From T3Sed10-241 sp036751905 (GTDB lineage Bacteria > Bacteroidota > Bacteroidia > Flavobacteriales_D > Cryomorphaceae), in assembly GCA_036751905.1 (NCBI GenBank), contig DAIOTP010000001.1, positions 1-64,000 on the forward strand: a DNA stretch of 64,000 nucleotides, read 5' to 3'. Under the pieces are notes generated by a model. The model was not told the DNA's origin. It was given only the letters and a program-made list of their open reading frames with translations, and ran no database searches. Of the stretch, positions 18,093 through 26,898 are shown one piece after another (position 1 is the stretch's first letter; every line of letters starts with the position of its first letter). Made by a program: the position numbers and the translations under genes.

Positions 18093-18124
18093 CGAATATA
18101 GACAAATTGTCATTATGACACAAA
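18093..18124 (-). promoter_or_regulatory. Predicted alpha-amylase promoter with internal inverted repeat
   Basis: On the minus strand TTTG (18121-18124) is followed after 20 bases by TATATTCG (18093-18100), close to TTTG-N19-21-TAnnTTTG. Between them GTCAT-N-ATGAC (18109-18119) is a perfect 5-base inverted repeat, placed where a repressor would block polymerase. About 36 bases of leader precede the ATG. Confidence 0.45.
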
Positions 18125-18277
18125 GTCTTTTTTGCAAGCTTAGGCCTATCTTGTAGCGCTGTAGGCAATAAAAATATTGGATATGTGTGTTTTGTACACC
18201 AAGCAAGAGCGCGATATTTTTTTGACGGGACAAAAAGACTTGTGTCTTTGCACATATAAACCCCCCGAATCTGGAAC

Positions 18278-18937
18278 TTATTCGCCTCCGCTCGAAATCA
18301 TTTCGCGGTACTGCATCACGTGTATCCCTCTTTCCCCTTGCAATGCATTGTTGAGCATGGCATAAGCCACCGTACGCACGTGTATGGGTTTGTATTTGGC
18401 TGCCTTTCCGGCAAAAAGTGGACTTAGAAGCTGCATCACTGCGCCACCGATTCGCTCCCCCAGCCTGCGCTCTTCCCTTGGCCCCTCGAGAAATGAAGGC
18501 TGGTAGATGAAAATCCCCTCAAATCCCAAGCCATTGATGGCCTCTTCCATTTCGCCTTTCACCCGGCTGTAGAACATGCTCGATTTTGCGGAAGCACCTA
18601 CAGCACTCACCACATGAAATTGCTTGACGCCCGCTTTTTTTGCCGCCTGAGCGAAATTGATCACGTATTCATAATCCACCTTGCGGAAAGCCTCCTGACT
18701 GCCGGCCTTTTTGATGGTGGTGCCGAGTGCGCAAAATGCCACATCAGCGCCTGCACAGGTCTGCTCCAATGCCTTAGATTCACCCAGGTCGGCGGTGCGC
18801 CACTTGGTCTTACTCCAATCACCCCCAGGGATTCGGCGGGTGAGGACTACGACCTCCGCAAAGAAAGGCTCTGCTTCGAGTGCTTTAAGCAAAAAGCTGC
18901 CTACGAGGCCTGTACCCCCTGTCACCACAGCTTTCAT
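18278..18937 (-). CDS. NAD(P)-binding SDR-like protein (HTATIP2/NmrA-like)
   Basis: A 219-aa Rossmann-fold protein. GGTGLVGSFLL (7-17) is the nucleotide-binding loop; CALGTTIKKAGS and HVVSAVGAS follow in the order seen in the HTATIP2-like atypical short-chain dehydrogenases, with YSRVKGE as the YxxxK site. The substrate is unknown. Its ATG overlaps the stop of ispG by 4 bases, so it is very likely co-translated with it; a metabolic link to isoprenoids is possible but unproven. Confidence 0.8.
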   Translation of the reverse strand: MKAVVTGGTGLVGSFLLKALEAEPFFAEVVVLTRRIPGGDWSKTKWRTADLGESKALEQTCAGADVAFCALGTTIKKAGSQEAFRKVDYEYVINFAQAAKKAGVKQFHVVSAVGASAKSSMFYSRVKGEMEEAINGLGFEGIFIYQPSFLEGPREERRLGERIGGAVMQLLSPLFAGKAAKYKPIHVRTVAYAMLNNALQGERGIHVMQYREMISSGGE

Positions 18938-20892
18938 GAATGCGCTGCATTGGGCTCAATCCAGTCGCCGTTGCTGCGGATGAGTTCGATAAGTTCGTCT
19001 ACCGCGTGTTCGGAGGGTACGTTGCGCTTCACCACTTCTTTTTCTTTGTAGAGGGTGATTTTGCCCGGGCCGGTGCCCACATAGCCATAATCGGCGTCGG
19101 CCATTTCGCCAGGGCCGTTCACGATGCAGCCCATGATGCCGATTTTCAGGCCTTTCAAATGGTCGGTTCGCGCGCGTATTTTCGCAGTGGTTTCCTGTAG
19201 GTCAAAGAGGGTGCGCCCGCAGGAGGGGCAGGAGATGTACTCGGTTTTGCTAATGCGGGTGCGCGTGGCTTGCAGTATGCCAAAGCTCAAAGCATTGAGT
19301 GCTTTGGGCTCGGTGCTTTCCGAGCTCAACCATATGCCATCGCCGAGGCCATCGAGCAGCAGGGCTCCTGCATCGGTGCTGGCCTGCAGTTGGGTGCGCT
19401 CCTTGTTGAGCGGGCCATAGCTGCGCTGTATGAGCACGGGAAGACTTGCTCCAGCCTCCATCAAAGCCACAAAAGCGCGGCGCATGGCGGCCACAGCATG
19501 GGCATTGTCGGTGTGGAGTAGCAGTACACTTCGTTCAGTTTCTGCGAGCAGGGCAGCCACTTCGGGTTGCCACACTTCGCTGGCGGAAGCGCTGATGAGG
19601 TTGAGCTGGGGATGCAATTCTCCCCTGTTGCGCAAGGCTTCAAGGGTGTACATCGGGTAGGTGCGGGGTTTGTGCTGCTGCCCTTCCCAAGCTTCGAGGT
19701 CGAGGAGGATGCCCAATGTACCGGGAATTTCAAAATCAATATGATGGGTGCCCGCATACAAGAAATCGGCCGCCTGATCGGCGATGTTCCACTTGTCGAG
19801 TGGCACGCTGTAATTGTATCCAAAAGCGAAGAAACCCGCGGGGCTTATTTTTTCCTTACGGGAAACGTCGCCGACCACGCATGGCACCTGCCCATCGCCG
19901 AAGTTGAGCACTTTGTGGCTTGAGCGGCGGGTGTAGGTGAAAGGGTCGATGGGGTTGTGGTCGATGGGCGGTATAGGCGCATGGCCTGCGCGGTGTGCAT
20001 AACGCTCCACGAGCATCTGCGCCACGGGAATCTCCGCTTCGGGGGCTTCGGTGAGCGATACGCGCACGGTGTCGCCGAGGCCATCTTCGAGCAGTGCACC
20101 GATGCCTACGGCACTTTTTATACGGCCATCCTCCCCTTCGCCGGCTTCAGTCACGCCGAGGTGTAGGGGATAATTCATGCCTTCGCGCATCATGTGGTTC
20201 ATGAGCAAACGGTAAGCTTGCACCATCACTTGGGTGTTGGAGGCCTTCATGCTAAGTACGATGTCGTGGAAATCATGGTCGCGGCATATGCGCAAAAACT
20301 CCATGGCGCTTTCCACCATCCCAAGGGGAGTATCCCCATAGCGGCTCATGATGCGGTCGCTCAGCGAGCCGTGGTTGGTGCCTATCCGCATGGCGGTGCC
20401 GTGTTCCTTGCACAGCAGCACGAGGGGTTCGAAGCGCTCTCGGATGCGGGCCAGTTCCGTAAGGTAGCCCTCATCGGTGTAGTCGATGTGGTCAAATTTC
20501 TTCTTATCGGCATAGTTGCCTGGGTTCACGCGCACCTTCTCCACGATGCGGGCGGCCACCTCGGCGGCATTGGGGGTGAAGTGTATGTCGGCCACGAGGG
20601 GGGTGTCATAACCTTTTGCTCTGAGCGCTTCTTTGATCGGCAGCAGGTTTTCCGCGTCTTTTTTGCTGGGCGCAGTGATGCGCACAAGTTCACAACCTGC
20701 TTCAATCATGCGGATGCTTTGTGCCACGGTGCCTTCAGTGTCCATGGTATCGGTGGTGGTCATGGACTGCACCCTTATGGGATTGTGTCCGCCGAGTGTA
20801 AGGTTTCCAATCTTTACTTCGCGGGTGATAAACCGCTCATAATGCGTGTTACTGGGGCAATATGACTTTTCGTCAAATGTAGTGGCTTGCAT
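18934..20892 (-). CDS. ispG: 4-hydroxy-3-methylbut-2-en-1-yl diphosphate synthase (long, type II form)
   Basis: Penultimate MEP-pathway enzyme, making HMBPP from MEcPP with a [4Fe-4S] cluster. The start is the ATG at 20892 (MQATTFDEKS); the open frame to 21123 is upstream sequence. At 652 aa it is the long form with an inserted domain between the TIM barrel and the cluster domain, as in other Bacteroidota and in plants. N-terminal VRVNPGNYADKKKF and the C-terminal cluster ligands Cys555, Cys558 and Cys589 with Glu596 (CIVNGPGE) are present. The NAD(P)-binding gene follows with a 4-base overlap. Confidence 0.95.
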   Translation of the reverse strand: MQATTFDEKSYCPSNTHYERFITREVKIGNLTLGGHNPIRVQSMTTTDTMDTEGTVAQSIRMIEAGCELVRITAPSKKDAENLLPIKEALRAKGYDTPLVADIHFTPNAAEVAARIVEKVRVNPGNYADKKKFDHIDYTDEGYLTELARIRERFEPLVLLCKEHGTAMRIGTNHGSLSDRIMSRYGDTPLGMVESAMEFLRICRDHDFHDIVLSMKASNTQVMVQAYRLLMNHMMREGMNYPLHLGVTEAGEGEDGRIKSAVGIGALLEDGLGDTVRVSLTEAPEAEIPVAQMLVERYAHRAGHAPIPPIDHNPIDPFTYTRRSSHKVLNFGDGQVPCVVGDVSRKEKISPAGFFAFGYNYSVPLDKWNIADQAADFLYAGTHHIDFEIPGTLGILLDLEAWEGQQHKPRTYPMYTLEALRNRGELHPQLNLISASASEVWQPEVAALLAETERSVLLLHTDNAHAVAAMRRAFVALMEAGASLPVLIQRSYGPLNKERTQLQASTDAGALLLDGLGDGIWLSSESTEPKALNALSFGILQATRTRISKTEYISCPSCGRTLFDLQETTAKIRARTDHLKGLKIGIMGCIVNGPGEMADADYGYVGTGPGKITLYKEKEVVKRNVPSEHAVDELIELIRSNGDWIEPNAAHS

Positions 20893-21161
20893 GAAGGTGC
20901 TTTTGTGCTGCGAAGGTAACAAATGGGGGCGGAGGGATGTTCGTGTAGGAAAGATAAGAGGGATGAGTGAAAAACGATTGACCATTCTGGGCGGGGGTCC
21001 GCGTGCAATGGTGCCCGTGAGATCGCTCAGTTGAGGATTTTTGATTGGACGGTCGAAGATGGGCAGGTTCGGGCCGGGGTAGGGTCGTTCATAATTTTTG
21101 CGAAGGCTGTACCCATGTGTCAATTTTAGCGATATTTGCCTAAAGCTAAAACCGCTACCTG
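20893..21161. other. Divergent intergenic region, ispG / SIMPL gene
   Basis: 269 bases between two gene starts. It must hold both promoters. A TACCTTCG (20911-20918, minus) and a GATATTTG near 21131-21138 (plus) each differ from TAnnTTTG by one base. Nothing else recognised. Confidence 0.35.
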
Positions 21162-21890
21162 ATGAGGCTTCCTCTGTTGGCCCTTATTTTGGGCAGCGCC
21201 ATTGTAATCAGTACCTGGATCGGCGCCCATGCATACACCCACCGTGCGCGCAGCACCGACAGCATACAGGTTACTGGCTTGGGGGAGCGCGACTTTAAAT
21301 CGGACCTCATTGTATGGGAAGCCAATTTTTCCCGAAAGGACATGGATCTCCAAGCCGCCTTCACTGCCCTCAAAGCCGACCGTGAAGCCGTAGTAAGCTA
21401 CCTCAAAAGCAAGGGCATCAGCGAGGGTGAAATGACCCTAAGCGCAGTGAACATCGACAAGGAATTTGATTACCGCTATGATGAACGCGGACGCGGCTAC
21501 AACGTGTTTACCGGCCACGCCCTTCGGCAAAGGGTGCAACTGCAATCGGGCGACATTGAAAAGGTGGAAGCCATATCACGCGAAATTACTGAGCTGATCA
21601 ACCAGGGCATAGAAATCAACTCACCTGCACCGCAGTACTTTTACACAAAGCTGGGCGAGCTCAAAATAGAAATGATCGCCTCCGCCACCGATGATGCCCG
21701 CATACGGGCCGAACAAATTGCGGCGAATGCTGGCGCCCGCCTCGGCGATCTGCAATCGGCACAAATGGGCATTTTTCAGATCACCGGACAGCACAGCACC
21801 GAGGACTACAGCTGGGGTGGCACCTTCAATACCCAGTCCAAAATGAAAACCGCCAGCATTACCATGCGGCTGAAGTTTGGGCTCAAGTGA
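21162..21890 (+). CDS. SIMPL-domain (DUF541) periplasmic protein
   Basis: A 242-aa protein with an N-terminal hydrophobic segment (about 4-20) acting as signal or anchor, then VTGLGERDFKSDLIVWEANFSRK, the usual opening of the SIMPL/DUF541 fold in Bacteroidota. The C-terminal half has ARIRAEQIAANAGARLGDLQSAQMG and ends with a strand ASITMRLKFGL, as in the family. Related proteins (BP26, YggE) form oligomeric periplasmic rings; their function is not clear. It is followed by a long inverted repeat before gpsA. Confidence 0.85.
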   Translation: MRLPLLALILGSAIVISTWIGAHAYTHRARSTDSIQVTGLGERDFKSDLIVWEANFSRKDMDLQAAFTALKADREAVVSYLKSKGISEGEMTLSAVNIDKEFDYRYDERGRGYNVFTGHALRQRVQLQSGDIEKVEAISREITELINQGIEINSPAPQYFYTKLGELKIEMIASATDDARIRAEQIAANAGARLGDLQSAQMGIFQITGQHSTEDYSWGGTFNTQSKMKTASITMRLKFGLK

Positions 21891-21921
21891 GCCGTGGGCT
21901 GTACGGAGCACCAATGGGTTG

Positions 21922-22056
21922 TAAGAAGTACTTGTTGGTTGTATTAAGCATTATGTATTAAGTACCATGATAAGTATCCCTAAATCAAACTGAATTCGGT
22001 CTACAGTCATCGTACATAGTACTTAATACATAGTGCTTAATACATAGCACTTCTTA
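21922..22056. repeat. Long imperfect inverted repeat, about 135 bp
   Basis: The inner arms 21941-21965 and 22019-22043 match at 24 of 25 bases as inverted copies, around a 53-base centre. Outer arms TAAGAAGT (21922-21929) and its complement (22049-22056) match at 8 of 8. Each inner arm itself repeats a short TATTAAG(C/T)A unit. RNA from it would fold into a long hairpin. It fills the gap between the SIMPL gene and the predicted gpsA promoter. Confidence 0.75.
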
Positions 22057-22061
22057 TTTCC

Positions 22062-22092
22062 TTGCACACGCCCCATGCGCACCCTATCTTTA
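22062..22092 (+). promoter_or_regulatory. Predicted gpsA promoter
   Basis: TTG at 22062-22064, 20 bases, then TATCTTTA (22085-22092, one mismatch to TAnnTTTG). Starts right after the inverted repeat; leader of about 20 bases to the ATG at 22118. Confidence 0.45.
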
Positions 22093-22117
22093 TCGGCTGC
22101 AACAATTGCGCAGCTGC

Positions 22118-23116
22118 ATGGCAAGCCATAAAATCATTGGCGTGATAGGCGGGGGCTCCTGGGCCACGGCACTCACCAAGGTACTCAGCGAGAACAGCCC
22201 CCTCACCTGGTGGTGGCACCGCACCCAAGAATCGGTGGAGCACATCAGGCGCTACCACCACAACCCCAATTACCTCAGGGCAGTGGAATTCAATGTGGAC
22301 AAGCTGTCCATCTCAGCCGATATACACGAAGTAATTGCCCAATGCGAGGTGCTCATCGTGGCCATTCCCTCGGCATTTGTGCATGCCACCTTCCAGCATG
22401 TGGCCCCTGAAGAGCTCAAGGGCAAGATCATATTCTCGGCCGTAAAAGGCATCATTCCCGAATTTCATTCTATCCCAGCGCGTTATTTTCACCTGGAGTT
22501 TGGGGTGGCTTATGACGATATAGGCGTGATATGCGGCCCCTGCCACGCGGAAGAGGTAGCCATGGAAAGGCTGAGCTACCTCACCATTGCATGTATGAAA
22601 GAGAGCAATGCCGATTTTCTCGCGGAGCGACTCAGCACCCGCTATATGAAAACCAGCACATCCGAAGACCTCTTCGGTGCCGAAATTGCCGCAGTGCTCA
22701 AAAACATTTACGCCATTGCCTCCGGAGTGTGCGGAGGCCTGGGTTATGGCGATAATTTTCAGGCGCTGCTCATCTCAGCGGCCATAATAGAAATGGAGCG
22801 CTTCCTCGATAAGGTGAACCCCTTCCACCGCGATGTAAATGAGCCGGCCTACCTCGGTGACTTGCTGGTTACTGCTTACAGCAAATTCAGCCGCAACCGC
22901 ACCTTCGGCTATATGCTCGGCAAGGGCTATACCGTAAAGGCAGCTCAATTGGAAATGGAAATGATTGCCGAAGGGTTCTACGCCACCAAAAGCCTTTTTG
23001 AAATGAACCGAAAGTATGAGGTGGATATGCCCATCGCTGAAGCGGTGTATAAAATCATTTACGAACGTGTATCACCTATGGTCGAAATGCGCCTCCTGGC
23101 CGATAAGCTGGGCTGA
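22118..23116 (+). CDS. gpsA: NAD(P)H-dependent glycerol-3-phosphate dehydrogenase
   Basis: Reduces dihydroxyacetone phosphate to sn-glycerol 3-phosphate for phospholipid synthesis. The start is placed at MASHKIIGV (22118); an in-frame start at 22106 adds four residues and would leave less leader after the predicted promoter. IIGVIGGGSWATAL is the Rossmann nucleotide loop; SAVKGI, CGPCHAEEVA, AEIAAVLKNIYAIASG (with the catalytic Lys) and the C-terminal MPIAEAVYKIIYE are in family order. At 332 aa the length is normal. Confidence 0.93.
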   Translation: MASHKIIGVIGGGSWATALTKVLSENSPLTWWWHRTQESVEHIRRYHHNPNYLRAVEFNVDKLSISADIHEVIAQCEVLIVAIPSAFVHATFQHVAPEELKGKIIFSAVKGIIPEFHSIPARYFHLEFGVAYDDIGVICGPCHAEEVAMERLSYLTIACMKESNADFLAERLSTRYMKTSTSEDLFGAEIAAVLKNIYAIASGVCGGLGYGDNFQALLISAAIIEMERFLDKVNPFHRDVNEPAYLGDLLVTAYSKFSRNRTFGYMLGKGYTVKAAQLEMEMIAEGFYATKSLFEMNRKYEVDMPIAEAVYKIIYERVSPMVEMRLLADKLG

Positions 23117-23143
23117 CCCCATTTTTGCCGTAAAGGCGCCAAC

Positions 23144-23821
23144 CTAAAAGCCGTACCCTATCTTGACTCCGAACTGTACAGCGGCACGAATTGAAGTTTC
23201 GCTGCGCACCTCATAGGCCTGCGGATTGAACAAGTCGGTGCTGCGCACCACATCGAAATCGCGGTAGCGGGCGCCAATGCCAACATGAAAATCGACGAAT
23301 ATATTGCTCTGTAGCGGAATGATCTGGTAGCCCCCAACGAGCATTAATCCAGTGTAGATGCGGCTGTCGGTAAATGAATTGCCGGTGAGCTCACCACTGC
23401 TGTTGAGCACATTGAAAGTTTTGTCGTGCCGGCGGTGATGCACATTTACACCCATGTAAGGACCGTAAAGCTCGTCGGTATTCCAGAAATACCGCTTTAA
23501 CCACAAGCTGGCGGCGTAGCGGGTGTGCACGTCGATGTTGTTGCCAAAATTGTCGAGTTCGTAGTCGAACATACTGGCGGTAAAATTGCGGCGTGTGGGT
23601 CCGAAGCCTACTTCTATGCTCCAACGCTCGCCCACCATGTGCTCATAATACAGCTGGAAATCACCGATAAATATGTGGAGTGGATCAAACTTAATGGCAT
23701 GGCGAACGGCCATCATGGTGTCAATCTCCTGATAATAATTGGCCTCCACCTCTTCATCGGGCACCTGAGCTGTGCACCATACGGGCACCATGAAGGCGAG
23801 AATGGCCATATATTTGTACAT
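23144..23821 (-). CDS. Hypothetical secreted, probably outer-membrane beta-barrel protein
   Basis: Start taken at MYKYMAILAFM (23821), which gives a signal peptide ending WCTAQ; ATGs at 23866 and 23836 are alternatives. The mature chain (about 205 aa) has alternating hydrophobic and polar residues and many aromatics (LYYEHMVGERWSIEVGFGPTRR, LKRYFW, GLMLVGGYQI), ending KIGYGF with a C-terminal Phe. This is typical of small Bacteroidota outer-membrane barrels. No specific family recognised. It converges with gpsA and diverges from the gene at 23980. Confidence 0.65.
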   Translation of the reverse strand: MYKYMAILAFMVPVWCTAQVPDEEVEANYYQEIDTMMAVRHAIKFDPLHIFIGDFQLYYEHMVGERWSIEVGFGPTRRNFTASMFDYELDNFGNNIDVHTRYAASLWLKRYFWNTDELYGPYMGVNVHHRRHDKTFNVLNSSGELTGNSFTDSRIYTGLMLVGGYQIIPLQSNIFVDFHVGIGARYRDFDVVRSTDLFNPQAYEVRSETSIRAAVQFGVKIGYGF

Positions 23822-23979
23822 CACTTGAGCCAACATGACTTTTGATTGTTCTATGATCGTGGCCAAAGGTACACACTATATTTTGCCCTACGGGCGTGGG
23901 CGCGTAAGGCTGTGGTTGTGGCCACGCGCAGCCGCAGCTTACCTGGAGCCCGGAATGGCGGGGCGAGCGTCCCGAAATT

Positions 23980-25452
23980 GTGATGTCACTCTTCGGCAAT
24001 GATGACGCGCACTTTTATATGTTGAGCACGGCCACCGGCAAAAAATCAAGCCCACTGCAGCTCAGCAAAATCGATACCGACAGCCTCCACATCCAGAAGC
24101 ACATTGCTCTAGCATTTCCTGGCGAACAGGTGGAACTCTCCGAGGCAGCGGGCCTTGAGCACGCTCTGTTTAAGCCCTTGGTTTTTGCCGAAAAGGCATA
24201 CCTGATCAGCTCATGCACCAATGAAAGCACAGCCAAGGTATATTTTTATGCATGGGAGGTGCACCCCGACTTGAGGCCCCTTGGCAAGCCGCATTTGCTC
24301 GGGAGTATGCCAAGGGCCGTGATAGGGCTCACCCGCAATTTTAGGATGGTGGCCAGCAGTGACAACCGCTTCCTCGCCGTGGTGATGCCGCAGGAAGCCC
24401 AAAAGGACCACAACGATAAATTCAACCTGCGTTTGTTCGACAGCAATATGGAATTGCTTCATGACAAACAGCTTGAAGTTCCCCACCCATTTGGCGAGGT
24501 AGCATATGGCGATATGCTCGTGGACGGCGATGCCGCCGTATACGTGATCATGCACCGCAACGTGGAGCAGATCAAGGAAGTGAGTAAGGTACAAAATCCG
24601 GGGCGTGACTATTTTTTGATTCGTTACTCCTGGATTGACAACACCCTTTCGGAAAAAAGCCTCTCAATCGGGGTGAAATGGATTTATTCGGCCCACATGG
24701 AGATCAACAGCTCCGGACACTTGCAAGTAGCCGGTTATTTCAGCAATATGATTGACCTTGTGATGGCGGGCACCTATTCAGTGAGCTTCGACCGGCTCAG
24801 CGGGCAAGCGGTAGATCAGGGCTTGAGCAGCTTTGACCGTGCTTTTAAGGCAGCTTTCAGACCACTGAGTGGGCTGAGCGACAGGCCCGACCTTGCACTG
24901 TATACCATCGGGCATGTGTTTCCCAATCAGAAAAACCAGCTGGTGATAGTCAGTGAAAAACAAGAAATACAACAGAGCTCCGTATTCAACCCCGCTACGG
25001 GCACCTACTTTATGGTCCAAAATTTTGTGACAGATGAATTGCTCATCAGCACGATTTCATCACAAGGCTTGGCTGAGTTGAACTTTCGCATACCCAAGTA
25101 CCAAACTTCGTCGCGCTCAGCAGCCGATTTCACCTCATACCTTTGCTACCAACATGGCGGCGAAACCCATTTTATATTCAATGACCACGAGCGCAATGCC
25201 AATCTCGACATCCACTCCGGCGGGCGCTACCATATACTTTCGGGTCCTTCAAGTGCACAGGCTGTGCAGTATGTGCTGCGCGAAGATGGCAACTTGCAAA
25301 AGCACATCCTCTTCAAGCAATCGCCCGGAAAAGGGGTGCTCAAACCTGCACTCCACCACCAACTCAGTGATGGCATCATCCTGTTTGTGAACAACAGCCA
25401 GTCGCTGCAATTCGCCAAGCTGTCCTTTACAGCGGGCGCCGAGAAAGAATGA
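23980..25452 (+). CDS. Hypothetical protein, 490 aa, start uncertain
   Basis: Not recognised. The chain is rich in beta-strand-like stretches with repeated pattern (for example FLAVVMPQE, VYVIMHRN, YFLIRYSWID, HLQVAGYFSN), which suggests a beta-propeller-like fold. GTG (23980) and ATG (23983) are the only starts, but the frame stays open upstream to 23908 and encodes AQPQLTWSPEWRGERPEIV without any start codon, looking like the true mature N-terminus after a signal peptide. A lost or frameshifted signal region is possible. The neighbour downstream is the polyprenyl synthase, 28 bases away. Confidence 0.6.
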   Translation: MMSLFGNDDAHFYMLSTATGKKSSPLQLSKIDTDSLHIQKHIALAFPGEQVELSEAAGLEHALFKPLVFAEKAYLISSCTNESTAKVYFYAWEVHPDLRPLGKPHLLGSMPRAVIGLTRNFRMVASSDNRFLAVVMPQEAQKDHNDKFNLRLFDSNMELLHDKQLEVPHPFGEVAYGDMLVDGDAAVYVIMHRNVEQIKEVSKVQNPGRDYFLIRYSWIDNTLSEKSLSIGVKWIYSAHMEINSSGHLQVAGYFSNMIDLVMAGTYSVSFDRLSGQAVDQGLSSFDRAFKAAFRPLSGLSDRPDLALYTIGHVFPNQKNQLVIVSEKQEIQQSSVFNPATGTYFMVQNFVTDELLISTISSQGLAELNFRIPKYQTSSRSAADFTSYLCYQHGGETHFIFNDHERNANLDIHSGGRYHILSGPSSAQAVQYVLREDGNLQKHILFKQSPGKGVLKPALHHQLSDGIILFVNNSQSLQFAKLSFTAGAEKE

Positions 25453-25480
25453 AATTGAATTCGGATATTTGCGGCGCCCC

Positions 25481-26455
25481 ATGAGCGAAGTAGAACAGAT
25501 TCAGTCGCCGATAGCCAAGGAAATGGCCGAATTTGAACAGCGGTTTCGCTCCTCAATGAAGAGCAACACACCCCTGCTCGACCGCATTACCCACTACATC
25601 GTGAAGCGCAAGGGCAAGCAAATGAGGCCCATGTTCGTGTTTCTGAGTGCCAAGCTCAGCGGCGGCATTACCGACAGCAGTTTCACCGCCGCCTCCCTCA
25701 TTGAGCTTCTGCATACAGCCACACTCGTGCATGATGATGTGGTAGACGATGCCAACATGCGGCGCGGTTTCTTCTCCATCAACGCACTCTGGAAAAACAA
25801 AATAGCCGTGCTCGTAGGCGACTACCTCCTGTCAAAGGGCTTGCTGATGAGCATCGAAAAAAATGAATTTGAACTCTTGCGCATTGTAAGCGGTGCTGTA
25901 CGTGAAATGAGCGAGGGCGAGCTGCTGCAAATGGAAAAAGCGCGAAAGCTCAACATCACCGAGGAAGTGTACTTCAACATCATCCGCCAAAAAACTGCTT
26001 CACTCATTTCGGCTTGTTGTGAAAGTGGTGCCTTTTCGGCAAATGCGGGCACGGATACGCGCCAGCGCATGCGCGACTTTGGAACCGCCGTGGGTATCGC
26101 TTTTCAAATCAAAGACGACCTCTTCGATTACACAAGTGGCGGGCAAATAGGCAAGCCTACCGGTATTGACATCAAAGAGAAAAAGATGACCCTCCCACTG
26201 ATCCATGCGCTGCAGCACGCGTCGGGCAAGGACCGCCGCTGGATGGTCAACACCATCAAGCACCACAACCGCAATAAGGCGCGCGTGCAGCAAGTCATTG
26301 ACCATGTGCTGGGCAGCGGCGGCATCGAGTATGCCGCTGGCAAAATGCATGAATACCAAAAGGAAGCCTTAAAAATTCTTTATAGCTTTGAGGAATCAGA
26401 GGCGCGCCGTGCCTTGGAAAAATTGGTGAATTACACCATCAACCGAAAGAAATAA
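25481..26455 (+). CDS. Long-chain polyprenyl diphosphate synthase
   Basis: Condenses isopentenyl diphosphate onto an allylic primer, probably for the menaquinone side chain. Start taken at MSEVEQIQ (25481) rather than the TTG at 25469; 324 aa. GKQMRP binds IPP, the first Asp motif is DDVVD (HDDVVDDANMRRG) and the second is DDLFD. Alanine at the fifth position before the first Asp motif is the arrangement of enzymes making long (C35 or longer) chains. The product length cannot be read exactly. The YwqK-like lipoprotein gene follows after 11 bases. Confidence 0.9.
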   Translation: MSEVEQIQSPIAKEMAEFEQRFRSSMKSNTPLLDRITHYIVKRKGKQMRPMFVFLSAKLSGGITDSSFTAASLIELLHTATLVHDDVVDDANMRRGFFSINALWKNKIAVLVGDYLLSKGLLMSIEKNEFELLRIVSGAVREMSEGELLQMEKARKLNITEEVYFNIIRQKTASLISACCESGAFSANAGTDTRQRMRDFGTAVGIAFQIKDDLFDYTSGGQIGKPTGIDIKEKKMTLPLIHALQHASGKDRRWMVNTIKHHNRNKARVQQVIDHVLGSGGIEYAAGKMHEYQKEALKILYSFEESEARRALEKLVNYTINRKK

Positions 26456-26466
26456 AAGAAGATTGC

Positions 26467-26898
26467 ATGCGAAAATACGCAACGTATCTATGTGCGGCTC
26501 TTATCGTGGCAGCACTCACCATGTGCGGCTCAGGCCCTGACCCTCAGCCCGAGTCAAAGGAAAGAATAACTGTAGAAGTGGTCGATTACCATGACAATGG
26601 TATGGTGAGCAAACGCGGAATTACAATCGACGGCCAGCGCCATGGCCTGTGGGAATCATTTTATCCCAATGGCCTCAAATGGAGTGAGACCACATTTCGC
26701 AATGGTGTAAAGCAAGGCCCTACAGTGACCTATTTTCCCAATGGCATGATGCGCTACAGCGGTTCATATTACGATGACGAGCGCTCCGGCATGTGGGTGC
26801 TGTACGATACGAGCGGAACAATTTACGCCCGCATCGATATGGACCTTGACCCTACACGAGGTGATTCGCTCATGAAAGCCTCCATCTCTGCGCAGTGA
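26467..26898 (+). CDS. YwqK-like (MORN-repeat) lipoprotein
   Basis: A 143-aa protein with a lipoprotein signal ending ALTMCG. The mature part has three copies of a pattern like YHDNGMVSKRG...G.RHGLWESFYPNG.LKW, HFRNGVKQGPTVTYFPNGMMRYSG and DDERSGMWVLYD, which are the MORN-like repeats of the YwqK family. These are often labelled antitoxin on weak evidence; here no toxin gene is next to it, and the lipoprotein signal argues for an envelope role. Its stop overlaps the GTG start of dnaG. Confidence 0.75.
   Translation: MRKYATYLCAALIVAALTMCGSGPDPQPESKERITVEVVDYHDNGMVSKRGITIDGQRHGLWESFYPNGLKWSETTFRNGVKQGPTVTYFPNGMMRYSGSYYDDERSGMWVLYDTSGTIYARIDMDLDPTRGDSLMKASISAQ

Noticed and set aside
26467..26898. 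Toxin-antitoxin module suggested by the YwqK-like label
   Set aside because: It is a lipoprotein, and neighbours are polyprenyl synthase and dnaG; no toxin gene is present.
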